Part shown: in pieces, positions 8,122 through 16,661 of the stretch
Layout of the letters: every line of letters begins with the position of its first letter
How positions within the stretch are numbered: position 1 is the stretch's first letter
From: Litchfieldia salsa
Lineage (GTDB): Bacteria > Bacillota > Bacilli > Bacillales > Bacillaceae_L
Length of the DNA: 64,000 nt
Direction of reading: 5' to 3'
Assembly: GCF_900104555.1 (NCBI RefSeq)
Contig: NZ_FNJU01000009.1
Location: 62,001 to 126,000 of the forward strand
Program-made: the position numbers and the translations under genes
The notes under the pieces: generated by a model
Told to the model about the DNA's origin: nothing
Seen by the model: the letters and a program-made list of their open reading frames with translations, nothing else
Database searches by the model: none

Positions 8122-8230
8122 GTTAATATACCTATACATTAATGGTAACCCGACTATCATAGTTCTGGATAGAACCTTAGACTCGTAGCTTTGCGTCCTT
8201 GTGTTTCCACAAGTTTGCCCTTGCATATTT
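8122..8230 (-). ncRNA. c-di-GMP-I (GEMM-I) riboswitch
   Basis: Read on the minus strand the segment has the GEMM-I signature in order: GGGCAAAC, a P2 hairpin with a GAAA-type loop (TTGTGGAAACACAA), GGACGCAAAGC, then a P3 helix, and the tetraloop-receptor/closing part GGGTTACC. Short P1 pairing (AUGCA with UGUAU) closes it. It is followed by an intrinsic terminator and the TM2-M48 operon. It binds cyclic di-GMP and should control read-through. Confidence 0.92.
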
Positions 8231-8292
8231 AAAAAGCATGAGGATATAGTACCACACTTAGAATATTAAAAGAATAGGAATAATGTACTATC

Positions 8293-8370
8293 GACATAGG
8301 GACGGTTCTGATGTCTCACTTTTATTTCTGAAACTAAAAAATGGTGCACGAGAACCGTCCCCATGCACCA
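8293..8370. repeat. GGGACGGTTCT hairpin element
   Basis: Forward arm, the same short spacer as at 6803-6878 (TTTATTTCTGAAACTAAAAA), and reverse arm GGTGCACGAGAACCGTCCCC followed by ATGCACC. It lies upstream of the riboswitch promoter region. Confidence 0.85.
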
Positions 8371-8451
8371 AACAAAGATTGTGCACAACAACCATATGTA
8401 CACCACCAAAACAGAAAATGGCGCACGACAACTCCGTGCACCACCAAACAG
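8371..8451. repeat. Core-less hairpin arms derived from the repeat
   Basis: Two further small stems follow the intact element (around 8381-8407 and 8416-8441, for example GGCGCACG-acaactc-CGTGCACC). They keep the repeat's stem sequences, but the 11-base core has been replaced. They look like decayed arms. Confidence 0.5.
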
Positions 8452-8487
8452 AAATGGCACACGGGATCCACCCTGTGCGCCATTTTT
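8452..8487. terminator. Terminator after the epimerase gene, repeat-derived
   Basis: AAATGGCACACGGG / CCCTGTGCGCCATTT with a 6-base loop (one mismatch); T5 follows on the plus strand. It sits one base beyond the stop codon of the epimerase gene and carries the repeat's TGGCACACG / GTGCGCCA stem without the core. Confidence 0.65.
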
Positions 8488-8488
8488 C

Positions 8489-9514
8489 CTACTTAAGCTT
8501 ATAATAATCCACATACCAGTCTGTAAATTTCTGCAAACCGTCTTGAATTGATGTTTCTGGTTTGAACCCTACCGCTTGCTGCAGTTGGTCAGTTGATGCG
8601 TAGGTTGCTGGTACATCACCTGGCTTAATTGGTTCGTAGACTTTGTTAAATTCAACATCTCGACCTAATGAATTCGTTAATGCTTTCTCTAAAGCACCAA
8701 TGAATGTCATTAATTTCTCAGGGTTATTGTTGCCGATGTTGAAGACTTTATGTTGTGGTTCACCCGCTGGAGGATTGCTTAATAAACGCTCAATCCCTTC
8801 AATGATGTCATCGATATACGTAAAGTCTCGGTATAGGTCATTTTCAAAATCACCATTATTGAAGATTTTAATTGGCTCACCTGCAAAGTACTTATCCGCA
8901 AAACCAAAATAGGCCATGTCTGGTCGTCCCATTGGTCCGTATACAGTAAAGAAGCGAAGCCCTGTTGCAGGGATTTTATAAAGGTGACTGTACGTATGTG
9001 CCATTAATTCGTTTGATTTCTTAGTGGATGCATAAAGTGAAACAGGATGATCCACAAAGTCTGATTCTTCAAAAGGCACTTTTTTATTGGTCCCATACAC
9101 TGAACTTGATGATGCATACACAAGATGATCGACAGGATGGTGTCTGCAAGCCTCAAGAATATTATAAAAACCAATGATATTACTCTGAATATACACATCT
9201 GGATTTTCAATTGAATAACGAACACCAGCTTGTGCAGCAAGGTTCACTACTACATTTGGCTTATTCTCTTCAAAGGTTTTCATCACCGTTTCTTTGTCTG
9301 CGAGGTCACCTTTAATGAATGTAAACTTTTCATATGGCTCAAGTTGCTTCAAACGAGTATTTTTAAGGTTCACATCATAGTAATCATTCACATTATCAAT
9401 CCCAATGACCTGACAACCTTGTTCTAGTAATTTCTTCGATAAGTAGAAACCAATGAAGCCAGCAGCCCCAGTGATTAAATAGGTTTTACTAGGATCAAGC
9501 GTTTTGTAATTCAA
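8489..9514 (-). CDS. UDP-glucuronate 4-epimerase-like NAD-dependent epimerase
   Basis: An extended-SDR sugar-nucleotide epimerase of about 341 residues. It has the Rossmann motif GAAGFIG near the N-terminus, the catalytic Ser/Thr region ASSSSVYG and the YxxxK motif YASTK. The segments GVRYSIENPDVYIQSN and MGRPDMAYF are typical of UDP-glucuronate 4-epimerases, which make UDP-galacturonate for capsule. The longest frame begins at 9535, but there the AAGGAG site lies inside the coding frame. The TTG at 9514, about 10 bases after it, is the better start. It is the last gene of the polysaccharide operon and supplies its sugar donor. Confidence 0.87.
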   Translation of the reverse strand: MNYKTLDPSKTYLITGAAGFIGFYLSKKLLEQGCQVIGIDNVNDYYDVNLKNTRLKQLEPYEKFTFIKGDLADKETVMKTFEENKPNVVVNLAAQAGVRYSIENPDVYIQSNIIGFYNILEACRHHPVDHLVYASSSSVYGTNKKVPFEESDFVDHPVSLYASTKKSNELMAHTYSHLYKIPATGLRFFTVYGPMGRPDMAYFGFADKYFAGEPIKIFNNGDFENDLYRDFTYIDDIIEGIERLLSNPPAGEPQHKVFNIGNNNPEKLMTFIGALEKALTNSLGRDVEFNKVYEPIKPGDVPATYASTDQLQQAVGFKPETSIQDGLQKFTDWYVDYYKLK

Positions 9515-9634
9515 GATTCTTCGACTCCTTAACATCTCAATAATTGCAGGTTGACATTCTCGTACCTGCTCTTTCTTCCATCATATACTATTAGAAAGCT
9601 GATTGGTAATCCGCTTTATCATCAATTCTTCTTA

Positions 9635-11098
9635 TTATCTATCTTTCGCCCTTAAAAACCCTTTAATAATCGATTTTCTTTTGACAACCGCTCCAACCAC
9701 TATGGCAACAATAATAAAATATCGCAGTATATTAAATTCATACGTGATATTCAAGACAAGCGCTAATACAATCATCAGCAATGCGATCATCCATAAATAT
9801 TTATCATCAAACAAAGGTGCCCCTGATAATATTTTTTTCATGAAGATGTATTGTAACCCTGCTAAGATCAAATATGAAAGTAGGGTTGTATAAGCTGCAG
9901 CAACGAATCCGAAGATTGGAATAAAGATGAAATTCAGTCCGATGTTGACGACGACAGCAATAAGCGTTGCAATCATGATTAATTTTGTTTTTTTATAAAA
10001 TAATAAAACATTTGAGAACACATTATACAATGACGTAAAAAAGATACCCGCTGCGATCGGTGGCATCAGATAGATAGCATCATAGTACTCTTTTGTTGCA
10101 AGAATTTGTACAACCTCAGGCGCAACAAGGATAAGGAAAATACAAAACACAAAATAAAAAGTGATCAAAGGTTTCACGACAGCATTAATTTTAGCGGCGT
10201 TATCAAGACCTAATTCTAGTTTTTTAAACATAAAAGGAACTAAAGACGCATTAATCGCATTCCAAACAATCAATGAGAGTGCACTTAATGTGTAGAGAAC
10301 ACCGTATATACCGACCTCAGTTAACCCTTGTAATCTTTCAATCATGATTCGATCTGACACATCTAATAGCTGCTTCGCTAACGTATGAACCAACAATGGT
10401 AAGCTCAGCGTGATGGCGAATACAAGGTATTTCTTTTTCATGAAAACCTTACTTCGAAAAATAAAGCTAGCATAAAGAACTGCTCCAACGATAAAAGGAA
10501 TCGCCTTTGTCGCAAATACCCTAATATCTCCTAATGGATAGCTTCCTTCCACAAAATCATTAACAAAAAGCACCGCGAGTACTGCGAGTATCGAGCTTAA
10601 CACCGCAGTCATGACAGTTACTAAGGCTACAGCCTTATATTTGTACTCATACCGTTGCTTCAGCATCCAGAAGTTCATAGCTGGAGCAAGTATAAACCCT
10701 AGAAACATTAAATAAATTAACTCGCTAGAAAATCCTATAAACGGTTGGATTTGTTCATGAAAAATAAAATAAAACACGAAAAGAACAAAGGCTGATAGAC
10801 TTGAAAGATTTAAGATTGAAGCGATATATTCGTCCCGCTCTTCCTTAAATTCCATCATCCCGATATTAAAAGACCCTGAACCAAGCGCTAATCCTGCAAC
10901 AATCCCAATTAGCATTTCCCAAGAATTATATAAGGTAACAACACCGATATCACTCGGGTCCATGATCCTTGTGAAAATCGGCAAAGTGATAATACTTAGG
11001 CCTTGAGTGATTAACGAAGCAAACACAAACACGATGGATGCTTTCATTGGTAAAGGGATAGAGCTGTATTTATTCATTGCATTACTTAACAAATTCAC
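9635..11098 (-). CDS. Polysaccharide flippase (Wzx/PST family)
   Basis: A 487-residue protein made almost wholly of membrane helices (about 12-14), with the MATE/MVF-fold arrangement of oligosaccharide exporters: two six-helix halves and short charged loops. Such proteins flip lipid-linked oligosaccharide repeat units across the cell membrane. The start is a GTG at 11098 with GAGG eight bases before it; an ATG seven codons later is the alternative. It lies between the glycosyltransferase and epimerase genes of the same strand, so it probably exports the polysaccharide they build. Confidence 0.87.
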   Translation of the reverse strand: MNLLSNAMNKYSSIPLPMKASIVFVFASLITQGLSIITLPIFTRIMDPSDIGVVTLYNSWEMLIGIVAGLALGSGSFNIGMMEFKEERDEYIASILNLSSLSAFVLFVFYFIFHEQIQPFIGFSSELIYLMFLGFILAPAMNFWMLKQRYEYKYKAVALVTVMTAVLSSILAVLAVLFVNDFVEGSYPLGDIRVFATKAIPFIVGAVLYASFIFRSKVFMKKKYLVFAITLSLPLLVHTLAKQLLDVSDRIMIERLQGLTEVGIYGVLYTLSALSLIVWNAINASLVPFMFKKLELGLDNAAKINAVVKPLITFYFVFCIFLILVAPEVVQILATKEYYDAIYLMPPIAAGIFFTSLYNVFSNVLLFYKKTKLIMIATLIAVVVNIGLNFIFIPIFGFVAAAYTTLLSYLILAGLQYIFMKKILSGAPLFDDKYLWMIALLMIVLALVLNITYEFNILRYFIIVAIVVGAVVKRKSIIKGFLRAKDR

Positions 11099-11129
11099 GT
11101 TTCTTGCCTCATCTCAACATCATAATTCT

Positions 11130-12095
11130 TTAACCCAACAGCTTTTCAATTCTTTCTAACAAGCGCAGCGGTGAGTAAAGATGATCATATTCGTAATCAA
11201 CGTCAACCTTCTCTTTTATAAAATCAACGTCGATCTCATCTACATTGTTATAGATTTGAATATATTTAGGGTTATAAAATGCACTTTCTTTTGTCCATTC
11301 ATTGTTCGTAATCAACTTTTTATTATATACAATTGCTTCAATCGCGCGAAGCGTCAAACTACTCTGACCTTCTTGAACCACTTCTAGTATGCAATTCGTT
11401 GATTGAGTTTCATGCAAAACTTGTTGATAATTCATCCGGTTATTATAATGAAGGTCTTCGAAATCTAGTTGATCCTTTTCTTCTACACCAATAATATTAA
11501 TAGAATAGTGAACATCATTATACTCCATTTTTTTAGCAATCTCATGAAGAAATTCTAGTCTTCCTTTATTCGCTCCGATAAAAAATAAATCATTTTTAGA
11601 AGAAGGATCCTCATTGACTTGAGTTTTTGAATAAAGACCAGGAAGATATTGATAATTGTAGTCTCGTGAATCCTTCAGATCCGTTGTGAAAATCCGGTCA
11701 TAGACTTTGTTGAAAAAATTCGGGTCATGGGATTTAATGCTGCTTATGGTGTTAACAAGCATCAAAACTAAGTGACCGTTAAACTTATTTTTTAAATAAT
11801 GAAGATACGCCTCATTATAAACTTGTTGATTTGAGTCAAACACGATAAACACATTTTTCGCACTTTGAGAAATCTTACTTTCATCAAGATTATACGGGTA
11901 CCACACTTTTTTCAATGGAAGCTTGGCTACCTTATTTATTTTATAGCTATGATGAACTTGCCTGATCAATCTGAGAGCACCATTCGTTAAGTAATCTCCA
12001 TGATTCTCAAAGTAGACATGGTCCTTGTCTAGTACATCATGACACATGACCTTGCAGTAATCTGTGTGACTTCCTAAGATTATAAAGTTATACAA
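11130..12095 (-). CDS. Glycosyltransferase-like protein (polysaccharide operon)
   Basis: About 321 residues, soluble. I cannot assign a family firmly. The C-terminal part (STNCILEVVQEGQSSLTLRAIEAIVYNKKLITNN) resembles the nucleotide-sugar binding half of GT-B glycosyltransferases, where the conserved Glu of the ARAIEA-like stretch contacts the donor. The longest frame starts with a GTG at 12107 inside the ribosome site AAAGGGTGG; the TTG at 12095, eight bases beyond it, is preferred. It follows the DUF616 gene after only a few bases, so the two are translated together. Confidence 0.65.
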   Translation of the reverse strand: MYNFIILGSHTDYCKVMCHDVLDKDHVYFENHGDYLTNGALRLIRQVHHSYKINKVAKLPLKKVWYPYNLDESKISQSAKNVFIVFDSNQQVYNEAYLHYLKNKFNGHLVLMLVNTISSIKSHDPNFFNKVYDRIFTTDLKDSRDYNYQYLPGLYSKTQVNEDPSSKNDLFFIGANKGRLEFLHEIAKKMEYNDVHYSINIIGVEEKDQLDFEDLHYNNRMNYQQVLHETQSTNCILEVVQEGQSSLTLRAIEAIVYNKKLITNNEWTKESAFYNPKYIQIYNNVDEIDVDFIKEKVDVDYEYDHLYSPLRLLERIEKLLG

Positions 12096-12112
12096 TGACT
12101 TAACCACCCTTT

Positions 12113-13057
12113 CTACTTATGCCTGTGAATCTTAAACGCATAGTTTTCATATACGTTATTTCCGATTAACCCTAGGTCCTTCAACGTTAAATTGTTTTGA
12201 AATAAGGTGTGTGCAAAAGCTAATTGATCTCGATTCGAGTATTGACTGAACTCTGTCCACCAGTCTTCCATGAACTTCTGACATATAGGATCATGATGCT
12301 TTCGAACAAGCACATTACACTCTAGTAAGCCGTAATTTCTAGGCATATTCGTTTCAGCAATATAATGAATATGCTTTGTTATGTTTTCAACAGAATCTCT
12401 ATTTAACAATAACACTTCCCTTGCTTCTTCATAGACACAGTCTCGCTCTCTGTGCTTATGAACAGCAATTCCACTTGGACCGATTTGGTAAATAAATTCA
12501 GTTAAATCTGTCATAACCTGGATATTTCCGTCGATATAAATGGAATACGTATAGTCTGGAAATAATAAATGTGGATTCATCTTAAAGAAACGATTTTTCT
12601 CAATCGTCGTCATCTCTTTCGTTAAATGATCGAATTCTTCAATGTTCTTTTTACACCATTTAGACGAACCGTTGACATCTTGGTCAGTGACAATATAATA
12701 ATCACAATTATCCGGAGAGACTAATGGTTCATGGATGTGATCATAAGTCCCGAAAACAGACGTATAAATGGCAATTCGATCATTCGAAAAGAACTGATTA
12801 CTAGAAGAAGCAGCTGAATCAGGTAATACTGTTTCATTTCGAGGTAAATTAGGAAATTGACTTAATTCTTGATCATATGCCTTAAGACGTTTTCTTTGTG
12901 AAATTTTTCTTACCATATAATTATATACACGCCCCATTAATGGAACCTGAGACCGTACAGGAATTTTATAGATTTCATTATATCCAGCGTTTGCCGATTT
13001 AATGGCATTCATCATTTCTACATATGTTTCTTGGGTAAATTTCGAGTCTGCTAACAT
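12113..13057 (-). CDS. DUF616/TOD1-like glycosyltransferase
   Basis: A 314-residue protein. The segment from about residue 93 onward (IAIYTSVFGTYD, DYYIVTDQ, KMNPHLLFPDYTYSIYIDGN) is the DUF616 (TOD1/MUCI70) pattern, in which the IDGN part is the DxD-like metal/donor site. The N-terminal 90 residues are a charged lead segment. First gene of the operon 13057-8489, with a GGGAGG ribosome site. It probably transfers a sugar during assembly of the surface polysaccharide exported by the flippase two genes downstream. Confidence 0.8.
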   Translation of the reverse strand: MLADSKFTQETYVEMMNAIKSANAGYNEIYKIPVRSQVPLMGRVYNYMVRKISQRKRLKAYDQELSQFPNLPRNETVLPDSAASSSNQFFSNDRIAIYTSVFGTYDHIHEPLVSPDNCDYYIVTDQDVNGSSKWCKKNIEEFDHLTKEMTTIEKNRFFKMNPHLLFPDYTYSIYIDGNIQVMTDLTEFIYQIGPSGIAVHKHRERDCVYEEAREVLLLNRDSVENITKHIHYIAETNMPRNYGLLECNVLVRKHHDPICQKFMEDWWTEFSQYSNRDQLAFAHTLFQNNLTLKDLGLIGNNVYENYAFKIHRHK

Positions 13058-13257
13058 GATGTCCTCCCAAACGAAAATAAACTATTTCCATTGCTGCAAG
13101 CTATTTGAAATAAAGAAGAAAGCCTTTTGGTTCCTTGAATAGTTTATAACTTTTTTAATTTTATTATTAACACTTGTGTGCCAGTTTAGTTTTCCAAAAT
13201 AATTATAATGCTCATTATAAAGCAACTATGCACCATATTTCTACACAAAACGTCAAA

Positions 13258-13365
13258 AAAGGGACGGTTCTCGTGTTTCAAAATCTTGATACCTTTACAC
13301 TAAAAATGATCACTGCCCTGTATACCTACATGGCAATGGTGCACGAGAACCGTCCCCTTGCACCA
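13258..13365. repeat. GGGACGGTTCT hairpin element
   Basis: Forward arm GGGACGGTTCTCGTGTTTCA, a spacer of about 55 bases, and reverse arm GGTGCACGAGAACCGTCCCC. It lies in the 390-base gap between the divergent polysaccharide operon and the YetF-like gene. The rest of the gap is AT-rich promoter-type sequence with no gene. Confidence 0.85.
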
Positions 13366-13447
13366 CCTTACACCATCCGAATAATCTAACTATTGATTAG
13401 GACAAACTACAAGTGAACTTACTATTATAAAGGGTGGATGAATTTTT

Positions 13448-14146
13448 ATGGAACTTACAGAATTATTGACTAGACTGGTGATCGCCTTTACGGTTCTATT
13501 TATTATGGCCAGATTTATGGGGCGTAAGGAAATCAGTCAAATGACGTTTTTTAATTTCGTTTCAGCTATCTCTATTGGTACCATTACAGGATCCCTAGCT
13601 GTCAATTCAAATCTTTCGATCAGAAATGGTATCATTGCCATAGCTGGGTGGACAGCTTTTACCTTACTAATGGGATTCATTGATATCAAATTTAGAAAAG
13701 CACGTAAAGTTACAACCGGTGAACCTATCATTGTCATTAAGGAAGGTAAAATCATGGAGGATGCACTTCGTAAAACTCAATTAGATATAGACTCCCTTAG
13801 TGCCTTGCTAAGACAAAAGGATGTATTCTCACTAACAGATGTAAATTATGCTTTTTTTGAGACGAGTGGAAAGCTTTCTGTCATGAAAAAACAAGAAAAA
13901 CAGACAGTAACGAAAAGCGATGCAAACATAACTCAAAGCGCATCGGTTTATCCGATCTCAACTCAAGTTATTTCAGATGGATCAATCATTACCCAAAACC
14001 TGTCTAGACTTAATCTAGATGAAAAATGGGTCAACCAACAACTGAAACAAGCTGGAATCGACTCACTATCTGACGTATTTTACGCCGAAGTTCAACAAGA
14101 CGGCTCCCTCTACATCGACAGCAAAACTGACAACATGATCCATTAA
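13448..14146 (+). CDS. YetF/DUF421 family membrane protein
   Basis: A 232-residue protein with three N-terminal membrane helices (about 8-75) and the signature FMGRKEISQMTFFNFV of DUF421. It continues into a cytosolic domain with the conserved EGKIMEDALRKTQLDIDSL stretch and a C-terminal YetF-like part ending YIDSK. In spore formers some members (SpoVA-associated, YetF, YrbG) are membrane proteins of unknown biochemical role. It is monocistronic and followed by a hairpin repeat and a terminator. Confidence 0.88.
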   Translation: MELTELLTRLVIAFTVLFIMARFMGRKEISQMTFFNFVSAISIGTITGSLAVNSNLSIRNGIIAIAGWTAFTLLMGFIDIKFRKARKVTTGEPIIVIKEGKIMEDALRKTQLDIDSLSALLRQKDVFSLTDVNYAFFETSGKLSVMKKQEKQTVTKSDANITQSASVYPISTQVISDGSIITQNLSRLNLDEKWVNQQLKQAGIDSLSDVFYAEVQQDGSLYIDSKTDNMIH

Positions 14147-14156
14147 TTCACGGTTG

Positions 14157-14310
14157 GTAACACGGGGACGGTTCTCGCGCCTCAAAGTCTGATGGTGGTG
14201 CACCGGGACGGTTCTCATGTGTCATTCTTACTACCAACACCTAACTAATACACGAAAATCGTACAGCATACGAATATTAGAAAATGGTGCATGAGAACCG
14301 TCCCCATATA
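14157..14310. repeat. GGGACGGTTCT element, composite with 70-base spacer
   Basis: Two forward arms in tandem (about 14160-14192 and 14196-14224), then the long spacer ACCAACACCTAACTAATACACG...GTACAGCATACGAATA and the reverse arm GGTGCATGAGAACCGTCCCC. The long spacer is shared with the copies at 15116, 16208 and 16662. Confidence 0.85.
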
Positions 14311-14312
14311 AC

Positions 14313-14342
14313 AAAAACGCTAAGGATTTTCCTTAGCGTTTG
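14313..14342. terminator. Bidirectional terminator after the YetF-like gene
   Basis: AAACGCTAAGGA / TCCTTAGCGTTT stem with a tight loop. T-rich sequence follows in both directions, better on the minus strand (TTTTTG). Confidence 0.65.
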
Positions 14343-14385
14343 ATTGGTTAATTTCTCTTTATTTAATTTATATTTTTTATCTCTC

Positions 14386-14421
14386 AAAAAGCCCTCCCCT
14401 CATCACCGATTGCGATGAGGG
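14386..14421 (-). terminator. Terminator of the DoxX gene
   Basis: Stem CCCTCATC/GATGAGGG with a short loop, followed on the minus strand by GGAGGGCTTTTT. It begins about 20 bases after the DoxX stop codon. Confidence 0.7.
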
Positions 14422-14442
14422 TTTGTGAGGTAAAATGAGAGG

Positions 14443-14964
14443 TCAAGCAACACGTTTAGTTGTTTCTCTACCTACATTAAAGTTCATCACTTTTCTTAGG
14501 TATGGTAGCACATAATAGTCAGCTCCAAATTTCCCTGCATTTGCACCAGCTGCTAGTACAATAACACCTAATAGGATCATCAAAGGGTTTGTGCTAACTG
14601 TTCCAGCAAACATGAACATGAAGTTCATCATAAGTCCGAAGAACATAGCTGCAGTTGTTAAGCATCCTAAGATTAACCCTACACCTACTAAGAACTCTCC
14701 CCAAGGGATTAAAAAATTAATGATTCCTACGTTTGGTAATGCGATTCCTTCAATAAATGCGTTGTATGTTGGATAAAGCGCTGCTCCTGTTGCTTTATCA
14801 GCGACTGGATTTGCAAGTGCACCATTTAAAAATCCTGCTGCATCAAATCCACCACCAGTGATTTTACCCCAACCACCAGTCATCCAAGCCCAACCTAGAT
14901 ATAATCTAATCACTGTTAAAATACCTGCTGCAATTTTATTTTCTCTCAAAAAAGTGTTCATCAT
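14443..14964 (-). CDS. DoxX family membrane protein
   Basis: A 173-residue protein with four membrane helices (about 12-30, 75-100, 105-125, 130-150) and the DoxX signature near the N-terminus: RLYLGWAWMTGGWGKI. DoxX proteins are linked to quinone-coupled redox reactions and disulfide/thiosulfate metabolism; the exact function of this one is unknown. The ribosome site AAGGAG precedes the first ATG. Two perfect TGTGAA-N4-TTCACA operators lie about 65-100 bases upstream, so expression should depend on redox state or oxygen. Confidence 0.87.
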   Translation of the reverse strand: MMNTFLRENKIAAGILTVIRLYLGWAWMTGGWGKITGGGFDAAGFLNGALANPVADKATGAALYPTYNAFIEGIALPNVGIINFLIPWGEFLVGVGLILGCLTTAAMFFGLMMNFMFMFAGTVSTNPLMILLGVIVLAAGANAGKFGADYYVLPYLRKVMNFNVGRETTKRVA

Positions 14965-15026
14965 CTTGATCCTCTCCTTAGTTCTTTTTGTTTTTTATTT
15001 ATCTCTATGTCTGTATCTTACCTCCA

Positions 15027-15065
15027 TGTGAATATTTTCACAATAACTATGTGAATAACTTCACA
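15027..15065 (-). promoter_or_regulatory. Tandem Rex/Fnr-type operators upstream of the DoxX gene
   Basis: Two sites, TGTGAATATTTTCACA (15027-15042) and TGTGAATAACTTCACA (15050-15065), are 23 bases apart centre to centre. Both fit the Rex operator (TGTGAA-N4-TTCACA) and the Bacillus Fnr box (TGTGA-N6-TCACA). Which factor binds cannot be told from sequence; NADH/NAD or oxygen control of the DoxX gene is the inference. Confidence 0.75.
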
Positions 15066-15115
15066 ATTTATTCAAGAAGTTGTGAACTTTTTATTACAGA
15101 CACAGTGTTAATGTT

Positions 15116-15232
15116 TGAAACACAGGGACGGTTCTCATGTCTCACTCTTTTTGCCAAGGCCTAACTAATAGACGAGAATCGTTCAGCATACCAATACTAA
15201 AAAATGGTGCATGAGAACCGTCCCCATGCACC
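15116..15232. repeat. GGGACGGTTCT element with 70-base spacer
   Basis: Forward arm ACACAGGGACGGTTCTCATG, long spacer with CCTAACTAATAGACGAGAATCG, reverse arm GGTGCATGAGAACCGTCCCC. The inner part (ACGAGAATCGTTCAGC) looks like a third, mutated core. Confidence 0.85.
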
Positions 15233-15236
15233 AGCA

Positions 15237-16142
15237 CTAAATAGTATTAAAGAATTGGAAAGTGTTTTTGCCACTTTTCTTTGCATGATACATGGCGATA
15301 TCAGCATTTTTTAGAAGCGTCGAAACCTCTAAACCATCTCTCGGAAAGAGTGAAATACCGATACTCACTGTAATCCTAATGTTATAATCGTAATCTTCCC
15401 AATCAGATAGTATTTTCAAAAGGCTAGAAGCTTTGATTTCTATTTCGCTATTCTCCGTTACATCTGGGAGCACGATAACAAACTCATCCCCACCTAAGCG
15501 AACAGCTAATCCGTTGTTACCAAGAAAATCTTTCATTCGTTTTCCTACTTCTTTTAAGACACTATCTCCCACTTCATGTCCAAAATGATCATTTACTTCT
15601 TTGAAACCATCTAAATCAAAAAGAACTAAAGCCCCATGTTTACAAATGCTATCAAAACTTTCATATAGAAATCTTCTATTATAAAGAGACGTTAACTCAT
15701 CTATTTTTGCCTTTCTTTCTAACTCAACTACATTTGTGTATAGATTCGCAAAGCGGCTAAGAACATCTGCCTCTTTCTGATCAAATTTAGATTTCTCGTT
15801 GTCTATCGCACATATTGTTCCATATAATTCACCGTCTTGGTAGAAAATAGGAACACCAACATATGATTGTATATTATATATTTTTGTAAGATCCAGTTTT
15901 TTCGTACAAGCATGCGTATCTGTATTACTAATAATTACAGGTTCTCTATCTCTAAATATTTGCTGACAATAGGATTCTGAAATATTTATCGTATCCCCAT
16001 CATTGACATTAACTACCATTCCGTTATCCAGAACTTTCATAAATGTAAATGTGTTATTTTCAAATTTTCCTATATAGAAAAACTTCCCTTCAATAAGAGA
16101 GCTTGCTAAATCAAGTAAATCATTGGCAACCTTAAAATTCAT
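15237..16142 (-). CDS. GAF-GGDEF diguanylate cyclase
   Basis: A 301-residue soluble protein. A GAF domain (about 1-140) is joined by a helix to a GGDEF domain with the intact active site RLGGDEF (217-221), the metal Asp in VLFDLDGFKEVND, and the DELTSLYNRR start. It should make c-di-GMP from GTP. The product-inhibition RxxD site expected just before the active loop is absent (GNNG there), so feedback inhibition is unlikely. The start is ATG 16142, with AGGTG six bases before it, rather than the GTG at 16151. It could supply the c-di-GMP read by the two riboswitches in this window. Confidence 0.9.
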   Translation of the reverse strand: MNFKVANDLLDLASSLIEGKFFYIGKFENNTFTFMKVLDNGMVVNVNDGDTINISESYCQQIFRDREPVIISNTDTHACTKKLDLTKIYNIQSYVGVPIFYQDGELYGTICAIDNEKSKFDQKEADVLSRFANLYTNVVELERKAKIDELTSLYNRRFLYESFDSICKHGALVLFDLDGFKEVNDHFGHEVGDSVLKEVGKRMKDFLGNNGLAVRLGGDEFVIVLPDVTENSEIEIKASSLLKILSDWEDYDYNIRITVSIGISLFPRDGLEVSTLLKNADIAMYHAKKSGKNTFQFFNTI

Positions 16143-16207
16143 ATTAATCACCTATTCCATTAATGAATGTATATACAATTAATATCGACCATTCATCGCA
16201 ACAGTTT

Positions 16208-16326
16208 AGACACACAGGGACGGTTCCCATGTCTCACTCTTCTTACCAAAGCCTAACTAATACACGAGAACCGTACAGCATACGAATACTAAAAAATGGT
16301 GCATGAGAACCGTCCCCCTGCACCAT
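16208..16326. repeat. GGGACGGTTCT element with 70-base spacer
   Basis: The forward arm has a mutated core (GGGACGGTTCCC); then the spacer with CCTAACTAATACACGAGAACCG and the reverse arm GGTGCATGAGAACCGTCCCC. It separates the cyclase gene from the zinc-ribbon gene. Confidence 0.85.
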
Positions 16327-16331
16327 TTTAT

Positions 16332-16532
16332 TTAATCTATTACTCGAGCAACATTACCATTACATTTTTTACAATGCCCTTTTAGAACAAGGTTTTGATT
16401 TATTGACTCAACGTGATAATCAACAATTGTAGTAACACCACAAGTTGAACAGAACACATTGTCTTCAAACACCTTACGAACGTCTGCAGGATTAGCTAAC
16501 CACCGTTTTTTTGCTAATTCATCGATTGGCAT
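16332..16532 (-). CDS. Small zinc-ribbon protein, 66 aa
   Basis: The 66-residue protein has two Cys pairs, CSTCG and CKKCN, 24 residues apart, which should form one zinc ribbon, after a helical N-terminus (PIDELAKKRWLANPADVRKV). The ATG at 16532 is used because GGAGGTGG lies six bases before it; the ATG at 16547 overlaps that site. Zinc ribbons of this size bind nucleic acid or protein; no role is known. The 62-residue protein at 50101 has a similar pair of CxxC motifs. Confidence 0.75.
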   Translation of the reverse strand: MPIDELAKKRWLANPADVRKVFEDNVFCSTCGVTTIVDYHVESINQNLVLKGHCKKCNGNVARVID

Positions 16533-16661
16533 AAAATCCACCTCCATTTAGCTACTAAGTCTGTTACTCAATTGCCTTATAAAATTCTATCATTTGATTA
16601 ATAGTGTGCACATCTTTCCTGCTCTTACACAAACTTACCATTTCCTTTATATTTTCTAAAA

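Noticed and set aside
8266-8551. Several overlapping 60-80 residue open frames on both strands
   Set aside because: They lie wholly in hairpin repeats and a terminator; their translations are repeat peptides such as HENRPHAP.
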